64,000 bases of DNA from NCBI GenBank assembly GCA_025353105.1, contig JANXRG010000088.1, forward strand, positions 1-64,000, written 5' to 3'. Source of the stretch: Verrucomicrobiota bacterium (GTDB lineage: Bacteria > Verrucomicrobiota > Verrucomicrobiia > Chthoniobacterales > SZAS-18). Below, piece by piece: positions 24,524 to 33,360 of this stretch (the first letter of the stretch is position 1; every line of letters begins with the position of its first letter). The notes beneath the pieces were generated by a model. It did no database searches. It was not told the origin of the DNA and saw only the letters and a program-made list of their open reading frames with translations. The position numbers and the translations under genes were made by a program.

Positions 24524-25243
24524 TTATTTTTTCCCACCCCGGGGCCTCACCACGCGATATTCGAGGAAGCATTCTCCCTCGGTGGAAACGTCCATCGCGA
24601 TCATCTTCAATTTGATCGCCCGAGGCAGGAAAGCGCCGGGCAAACCCGTGAGCGTGGGCGCGCGTTTACCACCAAAAATCACCGGGCACAACGTGAGGTG
24701 AATCCGGTCGACGAGTTCGGCCTCCAGCAACGAGCGCATCAACGCCGCGCCGCCTTCGCAGACGACGGTCTTCACGGCATGATCAGCGCGCAACTCCGCG
24801 AGCATTTTCCCCAGGTTCACCGCACGGCCGCGCTGCCGGCGGATTTCGGCGCCCAGCGCTTGGAGACGCAATTCGGTCGCGCGCGACATCTGGTCGGTGG
24901 TGAAGATCACGAGCGGGCCGGCCTTCGCCTGAAATAACCGCAGTTTCGAACTCAAGCGACCCGAGTTGGTCACCACCACGCGAAGCGGAAATTCCGCCTG
25001 CCCCCGCGCAATACGCTGCGCGCGGAACGAAACATCGGGCAGCCCCATCGTCATCGCGTCGCTGGCCACCGTGCCGCGACCCACGAGGATCGCATCGACC
25101 CCGGCGCGAATCTCGAGCAGATTCCGCTTGTCGCGCGGCGACGTGAACAACGAGGGCGTACGATTGCGCGTCGAGATCTTTCCGTCCGCCGTGATCGCAA
25201 AATTTGCGATGACCAACGGGCGGCTGCGTCGGATCGCCTTCAT
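24524..25243 (-). CDS. RibD C-terminal domain reductase (pyrimidine/dihydrofolate reductase fold)
   Basis: A 239-residue protein with the DHFR-like RibD_C fold. Motifs are VIANFAITADGKIST (start), VDAILVGRGTVASDAMTMG, VVCEGGAALMRSLLEAELVDRIHLTLCP and GGKRAPTL. The family reduces 5-amino-6-ribosylaminouracil phosphate with NADPH in riboflavin synthesis, or reduces related pterins. No deaminase domain is fused, and no rib genes are nearby, so the exact substrate is uncertain. It follows the membrane protein at 25247 by only 3 bases and is the last gene of a three-gene run. Confidence 0.82.
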   Translation of the reverse strand: MKAIRRSRPLVIANFAITADGKISTRNRTPSLFTSPRDKRNLLEIRAGVDAILVGRGTVASDAMTMGLPDVSFRAQRIARGQAEFPLRVVVTNSGRLSSKLRLFQAKAGPLVIFTTDQMSRATELRLQALGAEIRRQRGRAVNLGKMLAELRADHAVKTVVCEGGAALMRSLLEAELVDRIHLTLCPVIFGGKRAPTLTGLPGAFLPRAIKLKMIAMDVSTEGECFLEYRVVRPRGGKK

Positions 25244-25246
25244 GGA

Positions 25247-26236
25247 TCAGGGTAGCTTGATTTCCGCGGCCGCCGCGGTCATCGGAACCGGGGAGCGGAA
25301 AAGCAGATAAACGACGCCACCCAGCAGGCAGTAGAAAATCCCGATCGAAAATCCAATCACGGAAATCAGAACCGCCAGGCTGGGCGGCACGCCGCACAAG
25401 CCCCCGAGCAGTTCCTCAAACAACTTCTCGCGCACGCCCACGCCCGAAACGCTGATCGGGAGCGAGACGATCGTGTTCACAATTGGCATCAACGCCGCCA
25501 GATCGAGCAGCTTCACGCCGGCATGCAGCGACCGACCCGCCGCGTAGAACGTAAAAAACATCGCGCTGTGCGCCACAAACGAAAGCAGCAGGGCGAGGAT
25601 CAGGCTGCGCCCGTCGCGTCCGAAATTTTGAAACACGTCGACCAGCTCAATGATTCTCGCGCGTCCCGGCAGCCGCGCGGGCAACCGCTCCGCCAGGCCG
25701 GTCCACGCGAGAAAGATCGCCGCCACGATCGTTCCCATCGCAGCCGCCAGCACGATCGTAAAAGCCGTCACGAGAGCGGCGGTGCCCGGTGTTTGGGTCA
25801 GCCACCGGTAACGAAATGAAACAAAGCCGACCGCCATGAGCACCAGCGCGACAAGGCCGATGACGCGATCCATCAGGACCGTGAAGGCGGCGGCTGTTTT
25901 CTTGTCTCCGGCCTCGCGCAGGACGTAAAAGATTTTTACGACATCGCCCCCGGTCGCGCCAAGCCCGAAGAGGTTGAAAAACAGGCCCACCATGAAGATG
26001 CCAAAGACGCGCCCCCAGGGCAGAAAGAGGCCCTGCACGCGCAGCAGCACGCGGAAGCGAATCGCGCCGGTGATGTAGGTCAGCGAACCAACCGCGATGC
26101 CGATGACGATCCACCATTTGTCAGCTTGGCCGAGCGCCTCGGCCATTTGGGCCCGGCGCATCGGATCGCGGAAGACAATGTACAGCACGCCAAGCGTGAC
26201 GGCGATCTGCAGGAACGTGAGGAGAATTTTCTTCAT
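25247..26236 (-). CDS. Lysylphosphatidylglycerol synthase TM-region family membrane protein
   Basis: A 329-residue integral membrane protein with about eight hydrophobic segments. The family signature is seen at FMVGLFFNLFGLGATGGDVVKIFYV and, later, LPISVSGVGVREKLFEELLG. Proteins of this UPF0104/AglD-like family flip or move lipids, or take part in glycolipid export; most lack the synthetase domain, as here. The ATG at 26236 overlaps the upstream TIM-barrel gene stop (ATGA). The frame upstream of it belongs to that gene's shadow. Confidence 0.85.
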   Translation of the reverse strand: MKKILLTFLQIAVTLGVLYIVFRDPMRRAQMAEALGQADKWWIVIGIAVGSLTYITGAIRFRVLLRVQGLFLPWGRVFGIFMVGLFFNLFGLGATGGDVVKIFYVLREAGDKKTAAAFTVLMDRVIGLVALVLMAVGFVSFRYRWLTQTPGTAALVTAFTIVLAAAMGTIVAAIFLAWTGLAERLPARLPGRARIIELVDVFQNFGRDGRSLILALLLSFVAHSAMFFTFYAAGRSLHAGVKLLDLAALMPIVNTIVSLPISVSGVGVREKLFEELLGGLCGVPPSLAVLISVIGFSIGIFYCLLGGVVYLLFRSPVPMTAAAAEIKLP

Positions 26237-27204
26237 GGCCGCGGACCGGTGAAGGCGGTCGCGGCGGTGGGCGCCGCGTTTCCGTTGAAAGTTTCGGGGA
26301 AGCGCTCGCGCCACTGCATCAGCGCCGCGGCGATGCTTTCCGTTGTCCGACGCGGGGACATTTCCCAGACAAACGGAGCGTTCGCCGGCAACGTGGGAAT
26401 CAGACGCGTAAAATCTACCCCGCCGGCAAACGGAACCTGATGGTCCTCACCCGGCCAGATCGTGTCGTGCAGATGACAGCCAAAGAAGCGGTCGCGTTTC
26501 TGGCCGAGGGCCTCGGCGTGATCCACGAATCCAAGATTTTGCTTCACCTGCAGGTGGCCGAAATCGTGCCAATACCCAACGTTGGGCGAATCAAGATTGG
26601 CAAAAACCTCGTCGAATTCGCGCTCGCCGGGCACTTCCTCGTACGAATGCCGGCCCTCCACCCCGAGGAACACATTCCTTTCCATCGCGTACTCGACGAC
26701 CGGCTTGAGGCACTCCAAGGCGCGGTGCAAATAAGCCGGGGCGGAAGCCTCGCGCTCGCGCACCGCCGCAATTTTGAGCTGAATTGCTTCCTTCGAATAA
26801 CGCCGTCCCTCCTTCGCGAGCGCGATGAGCGGGCGCGTGCAGACACGCATGGTGTGCACCCGGCCGAGGTGGAGCACCACGTAGGTCGCGCCCAGTCGCA
26901 CGGCGCAGTCGATGGTCTGGCGCGTCAGCTTCACGGCGCGTTCACGTTCGGCCGGACGGTGCGATGTGAACTCGTAGCAGTCGGGATTGCCCGTCGTGAC
27001 CTCAACCGGCAACGGGCAAAAATTGTGCAGGCTGCTGACGCGGAAACGTCCGGCGTCGAAAAGTCGCTGGATCCCGGCGAGCAGGGACACCCGCGTGCCG
27101 TGGCCGAGCTCGACCGTGTTGAAACCAAGGTCGAGAATTTCCTCGATCATTGCGGCACCGTCCTGGTGACGAGAGGAATTCCAGCACGTGGAAAAGGAAA
27201 TCAT
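26233..27204 (-). CDS. Sugar phosphate isomerase/epimerase-like TIM-barrel protein
   Basis: A 323-residue protein of the xylose-isomerase-like TIM-barrel (AP endonuclease 2) superfamily. Supporting motifs are ILDLGFNTVELGHG, ATYVVLHLGRVHTMR, VFLGVEGRHSYEEVP, VGYWHDFGHLQ and FGCHLHDTIWPGEDHQVP. These supply metal-binding Glu, Asp and His residues at the usual strand ends. The substrate cannot be told from sequence. It is coupled by overlap to a lipid-flippase-like gene and a RibD_C gene downstream. Confidence 0.8.
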   Translation of the reverse strand: MISFSTCWNSSRHQDGAAMIEEILDLGFNTVELGHGTRVSLLAGIQRLFDAGRFRVSSLHNFCPLPVEVTTGNPDCYEFTSHRPAERERAVKLTRQTIDCAVRLGATYVVLHLGRVHTMRVCTRPLIALAKEGRRYSKEAIQLKIAAVREREASAPAYLHRALECLKPVVEYAMERNVFLGVEGRHSYEEVPGEREFDEVFANLDSPNVGYWHDFGHLQVKQNLGFVDHAEALGQKRDRFFGCHLHDTIWPGEDHQVPFAGGVDFTRLIPTLPANAPFVWEMSPRRTTESIAAALMQWRERFPETFNGNAAPTAATAFTGPRP

Positions 27205-27256
27205 GATCCAGTCGCACCTGTCCGTTTGATTCGGCGGCGACGCAAACGCCTCCCGG

Positions 27257-28213
27257 TCATTTCATGGTCGCGAGCATCGCATCGATCTCCGACCGCTTCG
27301 CTACGGCCGGCGCCGTGCCAGGGCGCGTCACGGAAATCGCGGCGGCGGCGTTGGCAAAACGGGCAGCGCGCTCGGCGTCCCCCTCGAATTCGACGAAGCC
27401 CGCGGCAAAGGCGCCGACAAAGGCGTCGCCCGCGCCCGTCGTGTCCACGACCTTGATGCCGGTCACCGACGGAATCGTGACGCAACGGTCGGGTAGCGAC
27501 AGGAAGCAGCCTCGAGCCCCGAGCGTGACCAGCACAATCCCCGGCCCCAGGCGCCGGCACATCGCGTGGAGTGCCGCCGGCTCGAGCGCGGCCAGTTCCT
27601 CCTCGCTAAAATCCGAGCGGCCAAATCTGGGCATCATGTTTACGAGGGCGGCAAACTCGGTTTCGTTCGGCACCAGCATGTCGGTCAGTTCCAGCATCGC
27701 CGGATCAAAATCCGCGCGCATTGGCGCCGGGTTCAGGATGGTCGTTGCGCCCCCCACCTTTGCGATCCGCAACGCCTCCAGCGCGGTGGGAAGAAAAATC
27801 TCGAGCTGGCTCACCACGATCCGGGCGCCGGCGATCAGCTCAGCCGGGAGCTCGGCCGGCAGAATGGCGTCGTTCGCGCCCAGCGCGACGACGATCTGAT
27901 TCTGCCCGGTGGCGTCCACGAGGATGGCCGCCGTCCCGGTCGCATGCTCCGACTTCGCCGTAACATGATGCTGGACCCCCTCCGCGGTGAGAAATTCCTT
28001 CGCGCCGTCGGCAAACGCGTCGAACCCCAACGCGCCGACAAACGCGGTGGTTCCACCCGCGCGGGCCGCGGCCACCGCCTGGTTCGATCCCTTGCCCCCG
28101 GGACCCGTGCGAAATCTCCCGATCACGGTCTGGCCCGGACGCGGGAAACTCGGCGTATCAAAGAAAAGATCCTGGACGAAACTACCAACGACGACAATGG
28201 GCGGGGAGGACAT
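27257..28213 (-). CDS. rbsK: Ribokinase (PfkB family)
   Basis: A 318-residue sugar kinase. The N-terminal PfkB motif is GPGGKGSNQAVAAARAGG, where the GGKGxNQA form is typical of ribokinase. The C-terminal motif DTTGAGDAFVGAFAAG holds the catalytic base Asp in GAGD. It phosphorylates ribose at O5 with ATP. It lies 52 bases upstream of the TIM-barrel gene on the same strand. A sugar isomerase/kinase pairing is plausible but no ribose transporter is adjacent; the MFS gene upstream could serve. Confidence 0.88.
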   Translation of the reverse strand: MSSPPIVVVGSFVQDLFFDTPSFPRPGQTVIGRFRTGPGGKGSNQAVAAARAGGTTAFVGALGFDAFADGAKEFLTAEGVQHHVTAKSEHATGTAAILVDATGQNQIVVALGANDAILPAELPAELIAGARIVVSQLEIFLPTALEALRIAKVGGATTILNPAPMRADFDPAMLELTDMLVPNETEFAALVNMMPRFGRSDFSEEELAALEPAALHAMCRRLGPGIVLVTLGARGCFLSLPDRCVTIPSVTGIKVVDTTGAGDAFVGAFAAGFVEFEGDAERAARFANAAAAISVTRPGTAPAVAKRSEIDAMLATMK

Positions 28214-28271
28214 CCGCCGATGAAACCACGAATGCCCCCCGAATTAACACGCATTTATTTGCCCGGATCGG

Positions 28272-29525
28272 TCAGGGCTGTCCGGCTTTCCGGAGACGCG
28301 AAGCCAGAAGAATGCTGGCGATGACCAGTCCCGCCGAGATGAATCCAATCGTGCCGTAACCGGTGATTCGCCCGTCCGAGGCCTGGCCGACGATCAAGCC
28401 GGAACCGAGCGAGGCAAAGGCCGACGCAAATTGTTGCACAGACGTGTTGAGGCTCATGAATCCGCCGCGCAGGCGCGGTTCGGCGCTCGAGGTGATCATC
28501 GCCATCGCCGGGATGAAGCGGCCGGACATGAACACCATGAAGAAGCTCGTCACCATCAGCAGAAACGGTCGCGAGACGTCCGGCAGATGCGTCAGGGTCA
28601 GGGTGGTGACGATCGAGCACGCCGCGACGACGGCAAACACCGGAAACTTGCCGTGAAAATCCGCAAGCCGCCCGATGACGTTCATGCTCACGAGGGTGCA
28701 CGCGCCGCCCAGAAGATAAATCAGGAACAACTGATCCTCCATGAATCCGGTGTTCGCCACCACGTACGCGCTGAGGTACGGCACCACGCACATCCCGGCG
28801 AGGGTCAGCGACGCCATCAGCGCGTAGGCGCGCCGATGATTCGCCGGAGCCACGATTTCGCGAAGTTGTTGCAGCGGATGCGATCGCACGCGCGACGCGC
28901 CCTGCAGGTGTCCCCGCATCGGCGGAAGCAACCGCGCGGCAATCAACCAAATCACCGCGCCGGCGCCGGCGAGCACGAGGAATGGCCGGTGCCATCCGCC
29001 GCTCGACGCCAGCCACAGTCCCAGCGGCACGCCCGCCACGGCGGCCATGGAGAAAGACGACATGATGATGCCCATCGCACGGCCGCGGTGCGATTCCGGA
29101 ATGAGGTCCCCGGTCGCGGAGAGCACGGCCGCGCCAATGATGCCGCCGAAAATCCCCGTCAGAATCCGGGCCGCGACCAACGCGGTAAAATTCGGTGCGA
29201 GGCCGCAGCTGAGCGTGCCGAGCGTGAGTCCGGCGTAGAGTGCGAGGATGGCGACGCGACGATCAAAGCGATCAAGAAAAAACGCCGCCGCGACCCCCGA
29301 CACTCCGGCGCTAAACGCGTACGCGGACACGACGAAGCCGAACTGGCCCGGCGAGATCGAAAAGATCCGCATGAACTGCGGACCCAGCGGCATCATGATC
29401 AGGAAATCGACGATGTTTGTGAATTGAATCGTCGCGAGCACGAAAAGCATCAACCACGACCGCCCGGGCAACCGGTCGGAAGCGGGACTGACCCCAGCCT
29501 TCGCGAGTTCGGCGGCGTTCGACAC
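28272..29525 (-). CDS. MFS transporter
   Basis: A protein of about 417 residues with twelve predicted membrane segments. The loop 2-3 signature is DRFDRRVAILALYAG and loop 8-9 has GRLADFHGKFPVFAV, both as in the drug:proton and sugar efflux groups of the major facilitator superfamily. Substrate unknown. A GTG at 29525 is proposed, because it leaves a short cytoplasmic N-terminus ahead of the first membrane segment; a longer frame runs into the divergent gene at 29616 and is Arg-rich. An ATG 26 residues later is an alternative. Confidence 0.82.
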   Translation of the reverse strand: MSNAAELAKAGVSPASDRLPGRSWLMLFVLATIQFTNIVDFLIMMPLGPQFMRIFSISPGQFGFVVSAYAFSAGVSGVAAAFFLDRFDRRVAILALYAGLTLGTLSCGLAPNFTALVAARILTGIFGGIIGAAVLSATGDLIPESHRGRAMGIIMSSFSMAAVAGVPLGLWLASSGGWHRPFLVLAGAGAVIWLIAARLLPPMRGHLQGASRVRSHPLQQLREIVAPANHRRAYALMASLTLAGMCVVPYLSAYVVANTGFMEDQLFLIYLLGGACTLVSMNVIGRLADFHGKFPVFAVVAACSIVTTLTLTHLPDVSRPFLLMVTSFFMVFMSGRFIPAMAMITSSAEPRLRGGFMSLNTSVQQFASAFASLGSGLIVGQASDGRITGYGTIGFISAGLVIASILLASRLRKAGQP

Positions 29526-29615
29526 GCGCTCACAGTGGCGTGCTTCGCCGGGCGCGCAAATCCGCAGCCGGAGGTTGACGCGGACCGGGATTCTGGTCCC
29601 GACTTTCCGTGGCTC

Positions 29616-30206
29616 ATGCCCGACCGCGACATGCCCGATGTTGTCCCCACTTTTGATCTCCCGTCCGGTTTTATCCGGGCCTCCGCCTATTCCGAATGGG
29701 ACGTAGCGCGATTGGGCGTTCCGCGTGGATTGGTACAGCATGCGCCCGCGGCAGCGCTGCCACCGCTGGTTCGCGCCGGCCAGATCGATGCAATGCAGGC
29801 GCGGCTCGAGGCGCTGCGCAACGAGTCCACGCCGGCCGGACTGGGGCTTGGGCCGCGAGCGCGATTCCGGTTTCAGGCGCACGGCAGTGAGCGTGAGGTC
29901 GATCCCCCATCGAATCTAACCCGGGATCCCGCCACCTCGCGCCGCGCCGGCGAGGTGCGCAGGTCGCGGAAGTTGCCAGCCGCACTGCGCTGGTCGCTCC
30001 TCACCGCGATCGGCGCCGCGGCCGCCGCCGGAGGTTATTGGTTCGGTCGCCCACCGGGCAACGAGCCCGACGGGGCATCCGCGGACGATCGAGCCCGTTC
30101 CGCGATCCAAGGCTGGACCCCGGCGGATCGGGACAAACTTTCGGCGATTCTGGCGGCGGAAAATTCCGTGCGCCCAGGGAAATGCGCGAGCTCGCGCGCG
30201 ATCTGA
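29616..30206 (+). CDS. N-terminal part of a single-pass membrane protein, probably frame-split
   Basis: A 196-residue frame. The first ~130 residues are a cytoplasmic region I do not recognise (TFDLPSGFIRASAYSEWDVA). A single membrane segment follows (LRWSLLTAIGAAAAAGGYWFG, near 145-165). The last residues run out of frame, into RPGKCASSRAI. The next frame (from 30182) continues naturally with MRELARDLIANRPG, so the two ORFs look like one protein broken by a one-base shift near 30160-30185. Divergent from the MFS gene. Confidence 0.55.
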   Translation: MPDRDMPDVVPTFDLPSGFIRASAYSEWDVARLGVPRGLVQHAPAAALPPLVRAGQIDAMQARLEALRNESTPAGLGLGPRARFRFQAHGSEREVDPPSNLTRDPATSRRAGEVRRSRKLPAALRWSLLTAIGAAAAAGGYWFGRPPGNEPDGASADDRARSAIQGWTPADRDKLSAILAAENSVRPGKCASSRAI

Positions 30207-30892
30207 TCGCGAACCGACCGGGGCTAATCGGGGCCGCGTTGGTGAAAGCTCGCGCGTCGATCGCGGCGCGATGGCACGCGGAAGCTGAGGTCACTCTCGA
30301 GCGGACGCGATCCACGGGAGCAGCCGATGCGAGCGAAATCGCGTTTCTCCGCGCCTCAAATTTTGGTCTGCAGCGCAAACTTGATGAGATGAGAATTTGC
30401 ATCGACGACGCGATCGCCGCCGATCCCGTCCGCGCGGAATTTCATTTCGCCCGCGCGGAGATCGACCGGCGACTGGGGCGGGCCGATGACTCTCTCGCGG
30501 CGTACGCGCGAGCGCTGGAGCGGGCCAGACCGGGTCGAAGCCCGAGCGCCGGATCGATTGCGTTCCGAAGGCGACTGCTCTTGATTGAGGGCGGGCGGGA
30601 ATCGGAGATCGATGCCGGCGCCGATCAGACCGAGCTGGCCAAGCCCACACCGTCGGGCGACTGGCTCCTCACGGCGGCGGCGGTTGCACTGCAACGCCGC
30701 GATCCGGCCGGGGCGGCGCAATGGTTGCAGCGCGCCCGCGCCGCGATGCCTTCGCGAGAATATCTTGAGCGCATCGACGACTATTTCTTCCGGGTCCACG
30801 CTGGCCGACCGGAGCTTAAGGGGCTGTTTCCCACGACGGCCGAGCGCGCGCAGATTGTCGCCGACACGCGACCCGTCCTCGTCGATCCGTGA
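30182..30892 (+). CDS. C-terminal TPR-like part of the frame-split membrane protein
   Basis: A 236-residue helical protein. Tetratricopeptide-like units are seen around AEVTLERTRSTGAADASEIA, AEFHFARAEIDRRLGRADDSLAAYARALE and WLLTAAAVALQRRDPAGAAQWLQRA. If joined to the 29616 frame it would be an inner-membrane-anchored protein with a TPR domain. An ATG at 30182 overlaps the previous frame by 25 bases, so translational coupling of two separate proteins is a second possibility. No signal peptide of its own. Confidence 0.6.
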   Translation: MRELARDLIANRPGLIGAALVKARASIAARWHAEAEVTLERTRSTGAADASEIAFLRASNFGLQRKLDEMRICIDDAIAADPVRAEFHFARAEIDRRLGRADDSLAAYARALERARPGRSPSAGSIAFRRRLLLIEGGRESEIDAGADQTELAKPTPSGDWLLTAAAVALQRRDPAGAAQWLQRARAAMPSREYLERIDDYFFRVHAGRPELKGLFPTTAERAQIVADTRPVLVDP

Positions 30893-30924
30893 CGCGGGGC
30901 CCGCGGCACGGGCCTCGGAAAATA

Positions 30925-31674
30925 TCACCCGGCCGAATCCGCCGGCCCCAGGCCCGGCACCCGTGAGAACGCGATGCGCGAAGGCGCCGCCCGGGCGTTC
31001 AAGGCCTCATGGGCCGACCCGAAGTAGGCCGCCTGCGGTCCGATTTTTTCGTTGAGCTGATAAATCACGTCATTCAACGCCACAAGTTTTTGTTCCGCCC
31101 GAAATAGCGACGGCGTCCAGTTGCCCTCACCCACGAGCTACGAGAGCGTTACGCCCACCGCGAGGGGATCGGCGGCGAAATGCTTGCGGCGATCCCAGAG
31201 CGTTTGCAACGCGGCGTTGAGTGACAGGCGATCCTGCGTGGGGTCGAGCCGGAGCTCGTCCGACCAGCGACCGGCACCCACATACCGCAGCGAAAGTCCC
31301 GGGACTCCGGCGGCGTAATGCAGGCCGCGCATGCGGGCCGCCGCCTTCTGCAGCAAGCGATGGAGCACGGAAAGCGCACCTGTCTCCGTCCACTCGACGT
31401 GGACGCAGGACTCGACCGCTTCGATCAGGCGGTGGTGGAATTCAACGTAGGTGCGGGTTCGCGATTCGACGAGATGAAGAGCCGGGCACAACCGCCGGGC
31501 GTCACCGACCATCGTGCCGCTTCGGACGCCAAAAGCTCTGGAGGTAGCGGCGATGCAGCTCGTGTGGTCGGTCAGCCTCGGCACCATCGCGAGCGGCTGC
31601 CCCCGCGATTCCGGCCGCTCCTGCTGTTCGACGGACGCGAAAAACGCGTTGAAGTCGATGAAGAGAGAGAGAGC
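30925..31674 (-). pseudogene. Decayed Y-family DNA polymerase (DinB/Pol IV-like)
   Basis: In one frame the minus strand gives ALSLFIDFNAFFASVEQQER (near 31670-31610), SRAFGVRSGTMVGDARRLCP, then an abrupt join to a little-finger-like part (VLHRLLQKAAARMR, RWSDELRLDPTQDRLSL). A TAG stop at 31138-31140 follows AVGVTLS, after which the same frame resumes (NWTPSLFRAEQKLVALNDVI) to 30925. The palm segment with the catalytic SIDE motif and the thumb are missing, a loss of about 190 residues. No start codon lies between the gpmI stop and the first homologous residue. Clear remnants of a translesion polymerase of about 410 residues. It trails gpmI on the same strand. Confidence 0.8.
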
Positions 31675-31704
31675 GCGAGCGCGTGCGCTTCGCGGACTCG
31701 CCGT

Positions 31705-33243
31705 TCAGCGCTTCTCCAACAAGCACTTTCCCGTCATTTCCACCGGCTGCGGCAAGCCCAGCAGGTGGAGCAGTGTCGGTGACACGTCTGCGAGGATTCC
31801 GTCCCGCACCTTGTACTGGTCCGCATCCGCGGCCGCATAAAGGCAGTGCACGAGGTTCGTCGTGTGCGCGGTATTCGGCGATCCGTCCGCGTTAATCATG
31901 AACTCGCAATTGCCGTGGTCCGCCAGGATCAAGGCCGCGCCACCCAGTTCGAGCGTCTTCTCCACGACCTGCCGCACCGCGTCATCAATCGTCTCCACCG
32001 CCTGGATCGCCGCAGCCACCACGCCGGTGTGGCCCACCATGTCCGGGTTCGCATAGTTCAGAATCACGAGATCGTACTTCGGCAGCAATTCCACGACCCG
32101 GCGCGTGACCTCCGGTGCGCTCATCTGCGGCTTGAAATCGTAGGTCGGCACATCCTTTGGCGACGGCACAATCACGCGATCCTCGCCCGGAAACTGTTTC
32201 TCGATCCCGCCATTAAAAAAATACGTCACGTGCGGATACTTCTCGGTCTCGGCGATGCGCAACTGCCGGAGTCCCGCTTCACTCACCACTTCGCCCAGGA
32301 TGCGACGCAACGTCTGCGGGGCGAAGACGCATGGACAGCCGTAGGTCTCGTCGTATTCCGTCAGGGTCACGTAGTGCACCTTCGGCGCGATCTCGCGATC
32401 GAATCCGTCGAAGTCGGGACGCAGGAAAGCGAGCGAAAGCTGCCGCGCGCGATCGGCGCGGAAGTTGAAAAACAAGACGACATCGCCGTCACGGACCCGC
32501 GGTTCGTCGTGGTGCGAAAGGATGATCGGTTTGAGAAATTCGTCGGTCTCGCCGGCGGCATATCGCCACTGAACCGCCTCGCCCGGGGTGAGATCGGACG
32601 CCACGCCGCGGCCCAGCACGATTGCATCCCACGCCAGCTTGGTGCGCTCCCAGCGCTTGTCCCGATCCATCGCAAAGTAGCGGCCGATGATGGTGCCAAT
32701 CGTCGCGCCCGTGCCCGCGATGCCCGCGCAGACCGCCGCGAGAAATTTCGCACCGCCGGTCGGTGACGTGTCCCGCCCATCGGTGATCGCGTGGATGAAG
32801 ATATCGTCCACACCCGCCTCCTTCGCGGCTTTCGTCAACGCGACGAGGTGGTCCTGATGCGAGTGCACGCCGCCGTCGGAGATGAGTCCAAGCAGATGCA
32901 GCCGTCGGCCGCGCGCCGCGCTAAACGCATTCTGCAGAATCGCGTTGGTCCTGAGTTCCCCTTCCGCGATCGCCTTGTTGATGCGCGTGAGGTCCTGGTA
33001 GACGATGCGCCCGGCGCCGAGATTGAGATGGCCAACTTCGCTGTTGCCCATCTGCCCCGCGGGCAGGCCGACATCGAGCCCGCTCGCGCTGAGCCGCCCC
33101 CACGGATAGGCCTGATAAAGCTGTTCGTGGAACGGCGTCCGCGCGAGCAGGGTCGCGTTGCCGTCGCGTGTGGCAGTGGCCGGGCCGCCGGGATTGATGC
33201 CCCAGCCGTCGCGGATGATGAGGATGACGGGTTTCGCGGCCAT
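31705..33243 (-). CDS. gpmI: 2,3-bisphosphoglycerate-independent phosphoglycerate mutase
   Basis: A 512-residue manganese enzyme of the alkaline-phosphatase superfamily that interconverts 3- and 2-phosphoglycerate in glycolysis. The first metal motif is IIRDGWGINPGG. The nucleophile Ser lies in GQMGNSEVGHLNLGAGR. Later metal sites are NYANPDMVGHTG and LADHGNCEFM. Length is normal. ATG at 33243. It is divergent from the phosphatase-fold gene at 33361. Confidence 0.96.
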   Translation of the reverse strand: MAAKPVILIIRDGWGINPGGPATATRDGNATLLARTPFHEQLYQAYPWGRLSASGLDVGLPAGQMGNSEVGHLNLGAGRIVYQDLTRINKAIAEGELRTNAILQNAFSAARGRRLHLLGLISDGGVHSHQDHLVALTKAAKEAGVDDIFIHAITDGRDTSPTGGAKFLAAVCAGIAGTGATIGTIIGRYFAMDRDKRWERTKLAWDAIVLGRGVASDLTPGEAVQWRYAAGETDEFLKPIILSHHDEPRVRDGDVVLFFNFRADRARQLSLAFLRPDFDGFDREIAPKVHYVTLTEYDETYGCPCVFAPQTLRRILGEVVSEAGLRQLRIAETEKYPHVTYFFNGGIEKQFPGEDRVIVPSPKDVPTYDFKPQMSAPEVTRRVVELLPKYDLVILNYANPDMVGHTGVVAAAIQAVETIDDAVRQVVEKTLELGGAALILADHGNCEFMINADGSPNTAHTTNLVHCLYAAADADQYKVRDGILADVSPTLLHLLGLPQPVEMTGKCLLEKR

Positions 33244-33360
33244 GATTCAAAAAGTTAGGGGATCGCGGCCAGCATGGGCTGGATTCCGCCGCGATGGCCA
33301 TGGAAATTTCGGCGGCGCGGCGTTGCTTCCATCGCGATTTCGGAATAACGACGTGCTCCC

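Noticed and set aside
28431..29615. Long plus-strand extension upstream of the 29616 start
   Set aside because: It is antisense to a clear MFS transporter and is extremely rich in His, Arg and Gln.
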